Shown: positions 23,460 to 36,044, counted from the first letter of the stretch. The stretch: DNA of 64,000 bases from Eucommia ulmoides (GCA_016647705.1 CM028333.1:20702243-20766242); one strand, 5' to 3'. Notes: a model not told the origin generated them from the letters alone. A program made the numbers and translations.

Positions 23460-24274
23460 ATATTGATTTAGTGATGTTAAATTTTGTTGGTATTTTTCAG
23501 AAGGAAGTTTTTGTTACCAGTCAAATGCAAGGTTTTTTCAATTTTGCTTGATAGTTTATTGTAGGCTAAAAATAGGAATTTGTGTTGTGGGGTGTCGTGG
23601 GGTGATGTTCCCAAGTGGACTTTCTAACCATTATTTTTACCAAAAAATTCATTCTTTAAGTGTTTGGAGTTGGTCGTTAATGCAAATTTGATACACAGCT
23701 TGAAGTTTGTAATCATGTATACGTTGTCTTCATGGATTTGGTTACGGAACCTGTCAACCAATATTTTCCTCATATAACCATGTATATCATTTTTCTATAA
23801 TAATAAGGTACATCATATATTAAGTAGAAAAGTTAGCTTTATATTGTTTATAAAAAAAATATTGATGAATATACCTTCTCATTAATAAGTATCATTTCGA
23901 GACTGAGTAGTTCAATATTTTTCCTAAAATTGAAAGCTTCCCATATTTGGCTTGTGCGAACAATTATTGTCTATGTATCACATGCATTCTAATTGTTCAC
24001 TTATCAGGTTATAGAAAGACATCATGTAAAGGAATAAAAAGAAGATATTTTATGTTGTAGTAATGGGTAAAATATATTATATGATGATAATGATTTTTTT
24101 ATGTTATGTAAAGGGACATTTCTAATTATTTTTATCACTTTTAGATTATACGGTCTATGGAAGTATCTAAAAAGCTAATTGTTTTTTTTTTTTTTAAAAA
24201 AAAATAGTAAAAAGCAATTTATAAGTATTTATACTTTATAGGTTTGTTAAGTGTATTGAACCTGCTATATTGTT
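22366..24274. other. AT-rich DNA, no gene recognised
   Basis: No convincing coding sequence on either strand. It contains the (TA)n tract at 23,391-23,457. If the Helitron relic at 24,275-25,580 is - strand, this stretch would be its 3' flank; no clear CTRR end with hairpin was found. Confidence 0.4.
23391..23457. repeat. (TA)n microsatellite
   Basis: About 33 uninterrupted TA units. Any reading frame through it is spurious. Confidence 0.95.
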
Positions 24275-25580
24275 CTGTTTGAGAGGTTAGTAAACACTTC
24301 TTTCAAGGTAATGTTTGTCACATTTATTTTATCATAGACACAATCATTCAAATCAAGAACTTATTGGCCTTTTCTGTTTGTCATGCACGAGATAGAAATA
24401 TATAGTTATCCACGGATTAATACTAGCCTCGTTAAGAATAAACCTACATGATGTAAAGATTATTCTTGACATTTGTTTATTGTGGTTGCGAAGTACGCAC
24501 AAAGAGAGAATTACCGGCAATTTAAGATAAATGGCAATTTTCAATTAGAATAAAAAAGGATAATTCTAGGCATGAACACCCTTGACCTAATTTATCCACC
24601 ACTAATGATTTCAACTTGTACAATACATGAAGATAAGATAAATCTGTGACAAATAATCGTGTATCATTTTAAAAAACTAACATATTGATTTAGATGCTGC
24701 AAAATCATAATGGGAAGGACAACCTAAAGGTGTAGAACATAACATGATTTGATAGGCCTGGGAACTTAAGGTTGTTAAGAAATTTGACAAGATATAGTAC
24801 ATCTGGGTTTGTATTAACTGATGCTTTACAAATTGTGTTGGCCCTTAGGTTTGTAAATTCGTTTCTGGTAAACATGTCGACTATTGATTCATTTAACACT
24901 GTCAACGACGTCATTTGTCGGGAACATGATTGTTCTTTCTTTATAATATGATGGCTCAATATGAAATCTATTTACAAAGCCATTTACATCTTCAATGATA
25001 GATGCAACTGGATTATTATTATTTGAAAGGATAAAAGGTCTTGGTAAAAATACATATTTGTCATAATTTATTTATTTATTTTTTTTTTATCACCATTAGC
25101 AATAGCTAAAACTCAATTTGCAAAAGAGGCAACTTCTGACTCTATATCAATTGAGGGGGCTCCATTTTGGAATTACATGTTGATTTTGAATGTGTGAACC
25201 TCACATGTATGCCGTATGTATGAACTATTTAAGGTCGATACGATTATATCTTCTCTTAATACTTTGCTTACAACCGGTAATTTTTTTTTCAAAAATCTTG
25301 TCCCAAGGCAACAACATTTCCTCCAAAAGGTACATGCTCGTTAGTTGGATTGGAATTACACATGATATCTTTTAATGTACAATCAAGGGCTTCAAAATAA
25401 TGTTTGTGAGTCATCGGAGTCTCGTCTCAAATTATTAAATTATTTTTATCACAAGTTCAACAAAGTTCGTTTTCATTTTTATATCACACATCGATGTCTC
25501 TGTGATGTTTATAGATTTTTGAAACCTTGAGTAAGCAATTGAGCCACTGGGGTTCTTGATAATGTTTTTGTGTTAAAAAG
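24275..25580 (-). pseudogene. Helitron PIF1-like helicase relic (C-terminal half of RepHel)
   Basis: Read on the - strand across several frames, in order: SIAYSRF...INITETSMCDIK, DETPMTHKHYFEALD (Walker B region; consensus WDEAPM), FGGNVVALGQDF, NSSYI...CEV, ICKASVN...DVLYLVKFLNNLKFPG, FATTINKCQE (consensus FAMTINKSQGQ), the motif-VI region, and KEVFTNL. The order and spacing match the helicase of plant Helitron transposases, which acts during rolling-circle transposition. Walker A is missing at the upstream edge, and stops and frameshifts are frequent, so it is inactive. The Rep nuclease half is not adjacent; a separate relic at 62,850-64,000 carries that half. Confidence 0.82.
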
Positions 25581-25929
25581 TCATAAAGATGGGGTTTAGG
25601 GCAAAACCATTATTAAGAACAAAATGAGCAAAAAATTAATGATAGATTTTTGCTTGTCTTCTTTACTTTTCCCATCTTTGCCAAGTGGTGTGTTAGGATT
25701 AAGAGGGATTTTGTCATTCGCATTCAAAAATTTATTTTAATTGATTTTGAAATGCCATTAGTTGTTCAATTACGTTTCATATTTTCCGTGTTTGTTTTAA
25801 AATTTCATGCATTTCAAGTATTCAAATAACAATTATTTTTTTAAAAAATATCATACATTTTGTGTATTGAAATAGCAATTAATTCTCATTATGTTTATTA
25901 TGTTATCCCCATTTCTTCCTTTCCTGACT

Positions 25930-26525
25930 AATAAATTTCTTGGATGCTACATTTTGCAAAGCTATTCTGTATGAGTATGCTATCAAAATGAAATTCGTGA
26001 AACCCACTAATACTATAATTTAGCTGGACACATTGATTCTAGCCTTTCAGTCATCCGTGGTTATTAATGGTTTCCCGTACACTGGAGATATAAAAAAAAA
26101 AAAAAAAAAAAAGAGGTTGAAAAATCAGTAGCTCATGCTGTTATTCTCTTATTTTTAGGTGACTTTGCGCATGTTCTTGAATTTCCTTTGAGATGCATGA
26201 AAAACTATTCCCCTAGTTATAAATATAGAGACAAAAATATTGCCTTGGTGTGGTTCAATCCTTAAAATTGTTATGCAGAATCTGATTCAAAAGTCATGAT
26301 TTCTGAAATAATCAATTCCAAGTGCCAAACTGATGCTTCATCAGACAAATGAAAGAGTAGTCAAGATAGCATTCTATCTACCAAACCAGACAAAGAAAAA
26401 TCTGATGGTGTACACTTAACTAAAGAGAAAGATGTTGATCATAACTTTCTATCTAACGAGTCAGAAAAGGGAACATTTGATGGCTTGCACTTAGCTATAG
26501 AGAAAGAGGTTGATCTACCAACACT

Positions 26526-26530
<5 letters not shown>
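25930..26530 (+). pseudogene. DRB-type dsRNA-binding protein fragment, copy 1
   Basis: The + strand reads CKAILYEYAIKMKF, then SSVVINGFPYTGD, an A20 run, and EVEKSVAHAVILLFLGD. This is the alpha-beta-beta-beta-alpha order of a dsRBD, closest to the second dsRBD of plant DRB1/HYL1-like proteins (helix 1 with a CKxxLxEY start; YTG before a KKxAExSAA helix). The stretch after it (VMISEIINSKCQTDA..., KEKDVDHNFLSNESEKG) fits the linker following that domain. Stops and an A-run insertion break it. It is convergent with the Helitron helicase relic 350 bp away. Confidence 0.6.

Positions 26531-26612
<82 letters not shown>
26527..26612. repeat. (CT)n-(TA)n compound microsatellite
   Basis: About 20 CT units run directly into about 22 TA units, between the two dsRBD copies. 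Confidence 0.95.
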
Positions 26613-26615
<3 letters not shown>

Positions 26616-26709
26616 AATTGCATGTTTTTAATTATTGAACTATTGGTTGATTCTCAATGTGTTTACTATGTTTTTTTCCCCTTTTCATCATCTCCTCTAC
26701 CCTTAACTA

Positions 26710-26940
26710 TCTAGTGTTCAACAATTTGCAAATGTATTCTGAATGAGTATGTTGCAAAATTGAAACTAGAAGTACCCACTTATGGCACAATTTATGCATA
26801 TGTGAATAATCTGACATTCAAGTCGTCCTTGATTTTTAATGGCGTTATGTGTACTGGAGATATGTGGATGAAAAAGAAAGACATTAAACAATCTGGAGCA
26901 CATGTTGTTATAGTTTCTATTCTAGGGGATTTTTTTTTTA
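26710..26940 (+). pseudogene. DRB-type dsRNA-binding domain, copy 2
   Basis: A continuous frame reads CKCILNEYVAKLKLEVPTYG, then LTFKSSLIFNGVMCTGD and KKKDIKQSGAHVVIVSILGD, a complete dsRBD fold outline of about 70 residues. It is clearly related to copy 1 at 25,946-26,160, so either one exon was duplicated or two related genes were sampled. The basic KKK at the start of helix 2, which contacts dsRNA in the family, is present. No start codon or other exons are recognisable. Confidence 0.65.
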
Positions 26941-27509
26941 TTTATTATTATTATTATTTTATTTTTTTACATTTGTTCTTGCATGCTTGAATTTTTATTT
27001 TTTTTACTAATTGTAGATCTAGAGATAACAAATTAGGAATCAATTTTTCTGTGGTCAATTTATTGAAATATTTTGCAAAATCTTATTCAAGGAACCAAAT
27101 GTTGGATGTTATCAAGTCTAATTGCAAGTTATATATTGTGTCATTATTAAAAACATTTGAGAATCAATTAAAGGAATTATTAACCTCTGGTCATCATCGC
27201 CTGTTTTTTGCATCATTTTTTTTTTGAAAAGACACCTAATGCAAAATCTCCAAAAGAAACAAAAGATAGAATTAGGAATAATTTTTAAACTAAATTAATG
27301 TCAAAAACTAATAAAATTGTTTAGAATATGAAACACAAACACCATATATGTGTTGGAAACTTGTAATCAATTTCAGTGTGCCAGAAGAAACCAAAAAACA
27401 AAATATGAAGGTTTTCACCTAATTTTGATAATGATAATACCAATACATACATACATATATATGTGTGTGTGTGTGTGAGGAACATTAAAAATATGGATTT
27501 TTAATTCAC
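26941..27509. other. AT-rich DNA, no gene seen
   Basis: Poly-T and ATT-rich sequence, with a (TG)n tract near 27,461-27,477. It would be the intron after the STAR exon if that gene were intact, but no KH-domain exon is recognisable. Confidence 0.4.
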
Positions 27510-27612
27510 CCTGATTCAGCAACTGAAAACAATGAGGAAGCCCACGCATAATTGGACTAAGTTTGCGACGATCTGCCAGTAACTCACAAATAATGCCATA
27601 TGATAGCCATGC
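27510..27612 (-). pseudogene. Single exon of a STAR/KH RNA-binding protein (dimerisation segment)
   Basis: Between a TTTGCAG acceptor and a G|GTGAAT donor, the - strand encodes ICELLADRRKLSPIMRGLPH followed by CFQLLNQ. This resembles the STAR dimerisation segment of plant KH proteins (pattern YLSELLAERxKLxPFxQVLPxCxRLLNQE), in which the intron falls after LLNQ. The residues that define the helical pair are mostly kept. No KH or QUA2 exon follows toward lower coordinates, so the gene is truncated. Confidence 0.6.
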
Positions 27613-28159
27613 CTGCAAACACTTTTAAGAAATCCAACCAAAATCTAAATATAAAATGAAATAAACCCTATTTAGATTGAGACTGAGAGGAGATTGTTAT
27701 TTAATAAAATGAAACAATCCCTACTTAACCTTGATGATTCTCATCAATGTCACAAAGGAAATCTGCAAATATTAAACCAAGATAGTTGCTTCTTAAATAT
27801 GAACAATTTGCAAGACACAAAAAATAAACAATCAAAATTCAAAATAATCAAAAAATAATCAATACATGAATAGACAATAGAATAATCAGTACACGAATTG
27901 ACAAATGAAAAAGAAAATTACCTTATGGGAATTCACATATAATTTGGTTCAAAACTTGCAAATGGCAACACATGAATATATGGAAATTAGGTTGAATATA
28001 CCTAAAATTTCTGCGCCGAATTTTCTGGGATGACAAACAAAAATTTGGGAGGGAACAAACATTAAATAATAAAAACCCCAGATTCAGATACACAGAGAAA
28101 TTGGGAACACCATATAATAAATAACACATTAATAATTTCTAGAACAAACCAAACCTCAC
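27613..28159. other. AT-rich DNA, no gene seen
   Basis: It lies between the STAR-like exon and a GC-richer block on the - strand side, and could be the first intron of that truncated gene. No coding signal. Confidence 0.35.
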
Positions 28160-28935
28160 CTCGGGTGGTGGAGATGAGAAATCAAGGCCATTCAGATCCC
28201 AAGTTTCTAGATTTCTATTCCAATGGAAATATGGGAAGAGAAACACTAAGTAAAAACCACCTTAGTGTTTCTAATTCTCTGTGTCTATATTCTAAGTTTT
28301 GAAAGATTAGAACATGAATAAATCCTTAAGGTTTTGATTTCAGTTTATGTTCCAAGTTTTTGTAGAAAAAAAAAAAAAAAAAAAAAATCTAACCAAACAC
28401 AACCTTACAAATTCATATAATCAATTTAGAGAAAAAAAAAGAGTGAAGAATTTACGTGTTCTTCGGGTCACCCCATTTCATTTCAATCAAATCCAAAATC
28501 GCCTGAGACCGATTCACAGTCGACAGATCCGACCACCGCGACGACTTGTGAGGTCGGCCAGATCTGGCCAACCAAGCGACGGTGAGGCCTTAGATCTAGA
28601 GAGATGTGCCATTGATAGGATTGAGAGGAGAGAGGGGGGTTTTCGGATGTGCAAGGTATCAGATATGGCTGGAGGTGCGAAGGCAGCCATGGAAATTTGG
28701 AGAACCATTGGAACAGAAAAATGGTGAGAGCGAGAGATGGAGAGAATAGAAGCTGAGAGTGGGAGAGAGAGAGACGCGAGAGGAATAGGCTGAGAGATCG
28801 AACCCGATGAAGAAGTTGAGACACAACGACGGTGATGGTCGGAGGCCGATTCTCAAAGCAGATGGTGAGGGGGTAGACAGAGGAACGATAAGAAACTGAG
28901 TCTATATTGTGTGTGATTAGGGGTTTAGGGTTTGG
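28160..28935 (-). promoter_or_regulatory. Possible promoter/5' UTR block of the truncated STAR-like gene
   Basis: The region is markedly GC- and CT-richer than its surroundings. On the - strand it begins with AAACCCTAAACCCCTAATC (around 28,915-28,933), which contains telo-box words (AAACCCTAA) common near plant transcription starts. CT-rich sequence typical of 5' UTRs follows. Frames through it are Ser/Leu-rich and unlike any family I know. The link to the STAR exon at 27,510-27,612 is inference from strand and order. Confidence 0.3.
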
Positions 28936-30302
28936 CGAATATTAAGAGGAATAGAGTAAATTAGGACAGAATTGGGGCAGCTTGGAAGTAAATCAGGAAA
29001 TAAAATTGTAAAATTAAAAAGAATTTATTGAAAGAGGAAATTGCTTAATATGAGAGTGAGAGAAAGGTTAATTAAGGAAGGGTTGATTAATTTTTAATTA
29101 GCAAAAATTAGGTGAATCAATGTTATATCAATACTATATTAATTTAATTTTTATTTAATATAACTAAAATTTTCTTTTTAACCAATTCAGTTTTCTAGTC
29201 AGCAAATTTATTTAGCCTCGTCAGCATTTGTTTGTCCTAATCATATTTTCGTTTGTCCTAGTCATAAATTTGTCCTAATTAGCCGAAACGCCGTCCTGTT
29301 TTATATAATATATATTTTTTCATGAGATCTGATTTGTTTGAAAGATTTCAAAAATAAATATCTTATTTAGATATTTATTAGGAGAAATTTGTAAAATCTT
29401 TTGAATCTAAAAAATAGGGTAAAAGGAGAATTTCTAAATTCTTTTGTTTTAAATGTCATTTACAAATTCATCTGATGAGAGATTTTTAACTTATTTTTTT
29501 CTCTTCTAGATCCGACCACCGCCACCACTGTCCCTAACCACCGCCGCCGCCACCATCGCCCACGGCGGTGATGATGGTTATTTTAGGAGGAAGATGAAAA
29601 GAAAATAAACAATAGCCCCTTAAAATTCAATGATTTCTAAATTATATTTACAAATATTTTACTTATGTAAATGAGATAATTATAAAATTACACGATCAAT
29701 TTTTTCGTTTAAAATAGTTATCCAAATAAAGAATTTGTAAATAATAGATTTTGAAATCTCATCATATATAAATTCTTTGGATTTGCTAAATCCCTTATCC
29801 CAAATGCAACCTTAATTATTTAATCGTTACACTTCAATCTGGATAATAGAAAAGTAAATGCTGAAAAAATATAATAGGAGTATAAAATATAATTCGGTCA
29901 AATTACAGGGGACAAAGTGTAATTAATCCTAAAAACAGAAACAAAAAAGGAGGGGTGATAAAACGATTTTTTTCCAATTTTCCTCAATCTTCATTTTCTT
30001 TTTTGGATCAATAACGCCGATCTGAATCATTCGTTTCTTCTTCTGATCTATCCGATAGTTATCCGAGAATCAGGGATGAAAGCAATGAAACCCTAGGAGA
30101 GAGAAAACCGGGGAGAGTCACTGGTATTACCAACGGACGTCGCATTTATTCCGGGAAAAGTTACAAATATTAGGGAGTCTGTTCCTTCCGTGGACGGATC
30201 GCTCAGGTTCAAAGTGCCCGGGCGGGGTCGCCAGTGGTGGTTCGGAGCCTCTCTTCCCCCCCTCGTCGGCGGCGTTACCCTCGGAACACGCCCACAATTA
30301 AG
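28936..30302. other. Intergenic region, 5' flank and 5' UTR of the MO25-like gene
   Basis: Mostly AT-rich. A short GC-rich island at 29,512-29,572 (ACCGCC/CCGCCG words) sits inside a MITE-like AT-rich block. The last ~300 bases rise in GC and contain CT-rich and GGCGGGG-type sequence, as expected for the promoter and 5' UTR of the gene that starts at 30,303. The transcription start is not defined. Confidence 0.45.
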
Positions 30303-32857
30303 ATGAAGGGTCTCTTCAAGTCGAAGCCTAAGACTCCCGTTGACCTCGTCCGTCAGACCCGCGATCTCCTCATTTATGTTGATCGAGCTCCGTCGGACAC
30401 CCGCGAGAGCAAGCGAGAAGAGAAGGTTCGATACTCACCTATTTTTCTTTTTTGATCTGGCTTTGTTTGAAGCTGCTCCGATTTTGGTTGGATCGGGATC
30501 AATTATGATGATTGTGAAGGAGAATTTGATTGCTAATGGAATTTGTTTATGCAATAAAGTTGATAGGCTAAATCTGTTTTGCGACGGTTTGTGATTAAAA
30601 AAATGATATTTGTTATAATTTAATAATCCAATTTTAAGTTGGTAGGCCCAATTTTGATGCTTCGGTTGTCTTCTGTATATTACTTCATTTTGAAAATTAT
30701 TTACGTGACTAAGATGAGATGGGATAATCAGTTTTTATGCTTGTCAAGTGTTGTGCATGTGATTATGTTTCAATGTGTGCTAAAATTTGACCTTGAATTG
30801 GTTCTGCCTTTGAATTGAGATTTGAGAACGAACATTAGAAGAAATAAGTGTGAATTGTGTTGTATTGCTGCTTTTCTGCTTCTGATTTTTTGAAGCACAT
30901 ACAGAAGATTTGTCCCCCCCCCCACACACACACAAACAAAAAAAACACAGACGCACAAAAAAGAGGGGGGTGGGAGGGAGAGGAAGAAAAATTTACAAAA
31001 AAGACAAAAAATAAAGAAGAAGAAATACCTTTGTGACTTAATTTGTGGAGGATGCTTGTCTGCTAAATCTGTTCTCATTTTAGCTGATTGTTTGCCTGTA
31101 GTTGTACTGTTTAGAGTAGCTTTAGTGAGAAGAGTTTTTTGTGACATCTCAAGCAGCGTCTGCCCAAATTAGCATTAATGAAATATATGTAATTTTTTTT
31201 TTTTTTAAGAAGTTGATTAGATTGAAGTGTTAAACTATGTGCTAGATTTTAGGCGAGCTATTGTAAAAAGAATATTTTTGTGACATCCAATGGAGCATCT
31301 TGGCCCCTATGGATATGAAATAATGTAAGTTCTTTTTTTTTTTTTGCCTCACTTCATTTACTTAAAGTCAGCCGGGATGCATGGGTTGAATAGTTGAATT
31401 TGAATTTTGAAATAGCATAAGTTGTATTCATTACTTGTATATGCGATTTTTTCTGGCAACCCAATCCTCCGTTTAGAGTTCTTATTTATAATTTTAAGCT
31501 TCTGCATTTGTTTTTTGTGCGTTTTCACATCTTCAGATGACAGAGCTGAGTAAACTTATTCGGGAGTTAAAGTGCATTCTTTATGGTAATAGTGAATCTG
31601 AGCCAGTCTCAGAAGCTTGCGCACAACTTACCCAGGAATTCTTCAGAGAGAATACACTGCGTCTGCTGATTGTTTGTCTTCCAAAGTTGAATTTAGAGGT
31701 AAATATGAATTGATTTTTCTTTTTCAATTCTTACTCATTGTATGCATTTGAAGGATTGATTATATGGTCAATGAGAGTTTTACATGGTTTCTTCTTAAAT
31801 CTAACGTGGTGTACTTGATAGTGTTTTACAACTCCCTTTATGTCTACAAGGTGTATCTGTGTTTGCGTCACATTTCTTACTGAATGCGTTTGGAGTTTAC
31901 AGCAGTGGGTGGCTGTGTGTATATTTATTTCTATTCATTTTGAATGATGCATATCATGACAAGGGTCACCTTTTGTAGACCCGCAAAGATGCTACTCAGG
32001 TTGTCGCAAATCTGCAAAGGCAGCAAGTTCAGTCTCGGCTGATTGCTTGTGATTTTTTGGAGGCGAATATTGATCTCATGGATATCTTAATGTCAGGGTA
32101 AGCTACTAATTGGAAGGTGGTTGTGATTTTGTTGTCCTGATGCTTTTTGTTTAATTTCGTTCAATTTTGCAATCATCTTGGGCTTCTTGATTGGATAATC
32201 TTTTGCCTCATTTTGGTGGCAAAATATGGTTACATCAATTAGGTCATCCTTCAAGGTTATAATAATTTGTCATCCCATATTTCAACAGTAACTTTGCTCT
32301 CTGATAAGTGGAATTGAATCCTGTTATCATTTTCTGTTTCGGGGGACAAGTTAGTGAGAATGATCCGGGGTTTGTGTCTCGAGTCCAGTCTCATAGTATT
32401 TATGCTCCATACACTAATGATCGACTTTGTGGTTCTCTCTTGCTGATTGAATTAGTTACGAGAACACAGACATGGCTTTACATTATGGTGCGATGCTGAG
32501 GGAATGCATACGCCATCAAAGTGTTGCAAGGTGAGTTAAGTGGATCTGGTTAGTCCTTTTTTTCTTTAATGGCTGATGTGGGGTTTGTAGGTGAGTTAAA
32601 GCATGTTACAATTATTCCAAACAGAAAGGTTGTTCCAAATTTGTTGACTAGCGAGGCAAATTTGATAGGAATTGCTAATTCTGTTTTTTTAGTTTTCCCT
32701 ATCTTTTCCTCTTTAATGTTAGATTGTTGGACTTTATCTCGCAGTTTATATCTGCAGGTATGTATTGGAATCGCAGCATATGAAGAAGTTTTTTGATTAT
32801 ATTCAACTGCCAAATTTTGACATTGCTGCTGATGCTGCTGCAACTTTCAAGGTTTTG

Positions 32858-32926
<69 letters not shown>

Positions 32927-35900
32927 CACACATGCACGCACAGACATGCGCACACATATAAAAATGCAATCTTTTGAATTCGCCAAATCATACTCTGATT
33001 TATGTCTACTGGAAGTAATTTACTTTTCGAAGTTCTTGATGCTGCGACACATTGTCCTAAAACCCAAAAAAACTTATTGTTGGATTTTTTGGATCAGTGT
33101 ATTACTTTAATGTATTGGAGGTGCAATATATTATAAATGCACCTATGAATGGTTTGCCATATTTTTCTGTAGGGTAAGGGAAGTGTGGCATTTGCCAATT
33201 TTTCGCTATTTACTATCAGGTTGTATTGTTCTGTTACTTGGAGCTTTTTTCATTTGAGTCTTTTTTCTTTTTCTTATTTTTTTTCAGGAACTCTTGACAA
33301 GGCATAAATCAACAGTAGCTGAATTTCTTTCCAAAAATTATGACTGGGTAAGTAATATGTTTCTTTGTGTGACCATGACTATATGTACATGCATTTAGTA
33401 TATTTTTTTGTAATATATTTCGGTACGCCTGCACTAACTATTTAAGGATTTGTCATTACACTAGGTTCAAATAGCTTGTCGAAGGTATGAATATTGACTG
33501 GGAATTCAGTTTTAAGCAACCGCCTTATGTCTTTGCTTAGTTTTAACTCTAGTACATTCAGATACCAGTTCTTCAAATTATTACTATCTTGAGCAGCAAT
33601 TTCTTAATTTGGACCAAAATTGTCCCCTAAGGGCCTAAAGAGTGTGCACATGAAGACCTTTTTTTTTCGGTTGCTGTACTTTGTTTCCATGTTTATTTTG
33701 ACCTAATTTTTTTATTTGCTTTACGAAACCCACTATAAATCAGTGCATATAATATGTGATGCTGCTTACATTAAATGGAATAAATTGCTTAGGTTACTTA
33801 CGTTGGCCGGATTTTCTCTCTGTTATTATTTCTTTGTTCTCTTTACTCAAAAGCCCTGCACCACTTGCCCTTGCTGTAGTAGTTCTTTATTCATGGATTC
33901 TTGTTGATCACCGCTTGATATCCCCCAATGTGTCTGGTTTTAGTTTTTTGCAGAGTTTAACTCAAAGCTGCTTGAGTCGACAAATTACATTACTAGAAGG
34001 CAAGCTATCAAGGTAGGACAAACACAAAAACAAATTATGTTGTTCTTTCTGCATTTTACTTTAATTTTATTTTTATACCAACATGGAATAAATTTAATAT
34101 CAATTTTTTAGCATATTTATTTGCCACAAATAATTTGGAATTGGATCTTCTAGCTTAATATGTGAGACTATGATCATATTCCTGGATCATAATGAGAGTT
34201 GACATTGTCTTTTATGTACACTAGCCGTAAAAGGCACTAGCACTAAAAAGCACGTCCACTGCGTGTTCAATTTGGCGATTGGCTGAGGCATTTATAGTTT
34301 TTGGTATTTAAAATAGCGAGTAGCTAGGCTTTTTAATAATACACAAAAAATATGTTTACTTACTAACTTTTTAAGTGTGACGTTAAAAAAATATTATCGT
34401 AATAGCCATTTTGGGATTTTTATAATAGAGGATTACATGTAATGATTCTCGAAGGTTCTAGTATTTTGAGGAGAATTCATGTAATACTAGTAATATATGA
34501 TAATTGAAATGCCACGTCACAATATGGTGCTGCTTTTCATATATTGAAATGCCACGTCTCAATATGTTGCTTCTTGTCCATGAGTTCTGTTATTATGTCA
34601 TTGTTATATTAGATATAAAAAAAAGTAATTCTTACTAATAAAATAAATTAAATAATTAATATGTAAATCAAACTATATGAAACATAAAATGTGGTCAATA
34701 AAAAATTAAAATAAGATCATGGGTAGTTAAGAGGGATAAGTGGGCTACAACTCCTTCCCCTTGCTAATATAGCATGGCTAGATTACTGTTTGAGTGAGTG
34801 TTATGACATGTGATAGTTATGTAATATGTTATCATCAAATTAAATATAATATTGTTGATTATTGCAGCTATTGGGGGATATGTTACTTGATCGTTCAAAC
34901 TCGGCTGTAATGATGCGATATGTTAGCTCAAGAGACAATTTGAGGATCCTTATGAATCTTCTCAGAGTATGATCCCTTTTCCAGATTGCTTAATCCTTTA
35001 TTCGTCTTTTGTTGCTATAAACCATGCACCTTGAAAAAATAAGGTTGAGTTTGGATGGATTCTATGGAAGGATTTGAAATGAACAAAATTAGAATTAAAA
35101 AATTATAAATTTGTACGAGACGGATTTCGAAAACTAGAAATATATATTTAAGAGTCAGAATCAAAAGATTTAACTGTCATGGTGAAACAAATTATTTGAT
35201 GTAAAATATTTATCTTTCAATGAAATCACTTAAATTACTTGATTTCAAATACCCAAATGGAGCCTAATAGAATTTGATGTTTATTCTAATTTAATCCTTG
35301 GGGCTATATTCCGGGTGGTGAAATATCATGTAGTAATCCGGTATTCAATACCATTAGGCCGAGTTGATGTTGGGACATTATAAGCCTTAGCTTGGATGGG
35401 TTATCGGGTTATAAAACATGCGTTTGTGTTTCTGTATTCTTTCCAATTTATATTACTACCTTATAATAAGTTATTTGTTGATTTCTTCCTTGGCAGGAAT
35501 CGAGCAAGAGCATCCAGATTGAGGCGTTTCATGTTTTCAAGGTTATTTCGTCCGTATTTCTTTGTACCCGTTTGGTGCACGTATTGGAAAAATGCCGAAT
35601 CATTGTTTGAATTTCTTCAATCCAATGATTTATTATTTATTTTTGCCGTGGTTTTGAGTCCTTCAAACAATGCACCAAATGGGTAATTCATAAATTGTGA
35701 TATACTTGAATGGCCATGGTTACCTTTTTTGTTTTTCTAATTGAGAAAAAAAATGTAAAAATTTGCAGTTATTTGCTGCCAACCAAAATAAGCCCCCAGA
35801 TATTGTTGGCATACTTGTTGCAAACAGAAGCAAGCTTCTACGCCTTTTTGCTGATTTCAAGATGGATAAAGGTCAGAAAACTGGAATTTTATCATGTGTA

Positions 35901-36044
35901 TTAGTTATCTTTAGTGGTGTTTTCTTTTCTTTTCTTTTCCTGATTTTTTTTCCCTTTTTGTGTGCAGAAGATGAACAGTTTGAGGCAGACAAAGCCCAAG
36001 TTGTTAAAGAGATTGCAGCTCTTGAACCCAAAGACCGGTCATAA
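30303..36044 (+). CDS. MO25/CAB39-like scaffold protein, 11 exons
   Basis: Coding exons: 30,303-30,425; 31,537-31,698; 31,979-32,097; 32,456-32,530; 32,758-32,851; 33,288-33,347; 33,944-34,012; 34,868-34,966; 35,497-35,541; 35,769-35,871; 35,968-36,044. All introns are GT-AG, and the sum is 1,026 nt, giving 341 aa and a TAA, the usual MO25 length. The start [20 protein letters not shown] is the conserved N-terminus, with basic KSKPK before the first helix. Family blocks follow: [131 protein letters not shown] and [10 protein letters not shown]25 is a cytosolic armadillo/HEAT-like repeat scaffold that binds and activates STE20/germinal-centre kinases, with roles in polarity and cytokinesis. 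No stops or frameshifts were seen. It is the only apparently intact gene in the window. Confidence 0.95.
32861..32923. repeat. (CT)n microsatellite in MO25-like intron 5
   Basis: About 31 CT units begin 9 bases after the exon 5 donor (32,852). (CA)n-like sequence follows. Being so close to the splice site, it is a likely length-polymorphic site. Confidence 0.95.
35040..35267. mobile_element. Tourist-like MITE in MO25-like intron 8
   Basis: Element 35,043-35,264 (222 bp) is flanked by TAA on both sides (35,040-35,042 and 35,265-35,267). The left end reads AGGTTGAGTTTGGATGG and the right end on the other strand AGGCTCCATTTGGGTAT, an imperfect terminal inverted repeat. The size and TAA duplication fit PIF/Harbinger-type (Tourist) MITEs. 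Confidence 0.6.

Noticed and set aside
28483-28824. 113-codon - strand frame rich in Ser and Leu
   Set aside because: Comes from a CT-rich stretch, has no domain, and better fits a 5' UTR or promoter than a protein.
32699-32991. Frames of alternating Arg-Glu or Ser-Leu
   Set aside because: Translation of the (CT)n microsatellite in MO25-like intron 5.
34220-34265. ACTAG followed by small inverted words, a possible - strand Helitron end in MO25-like intron 7
   Set aside because: Hairpin spacing does not fit the Helitron signature and no partner end is visible.
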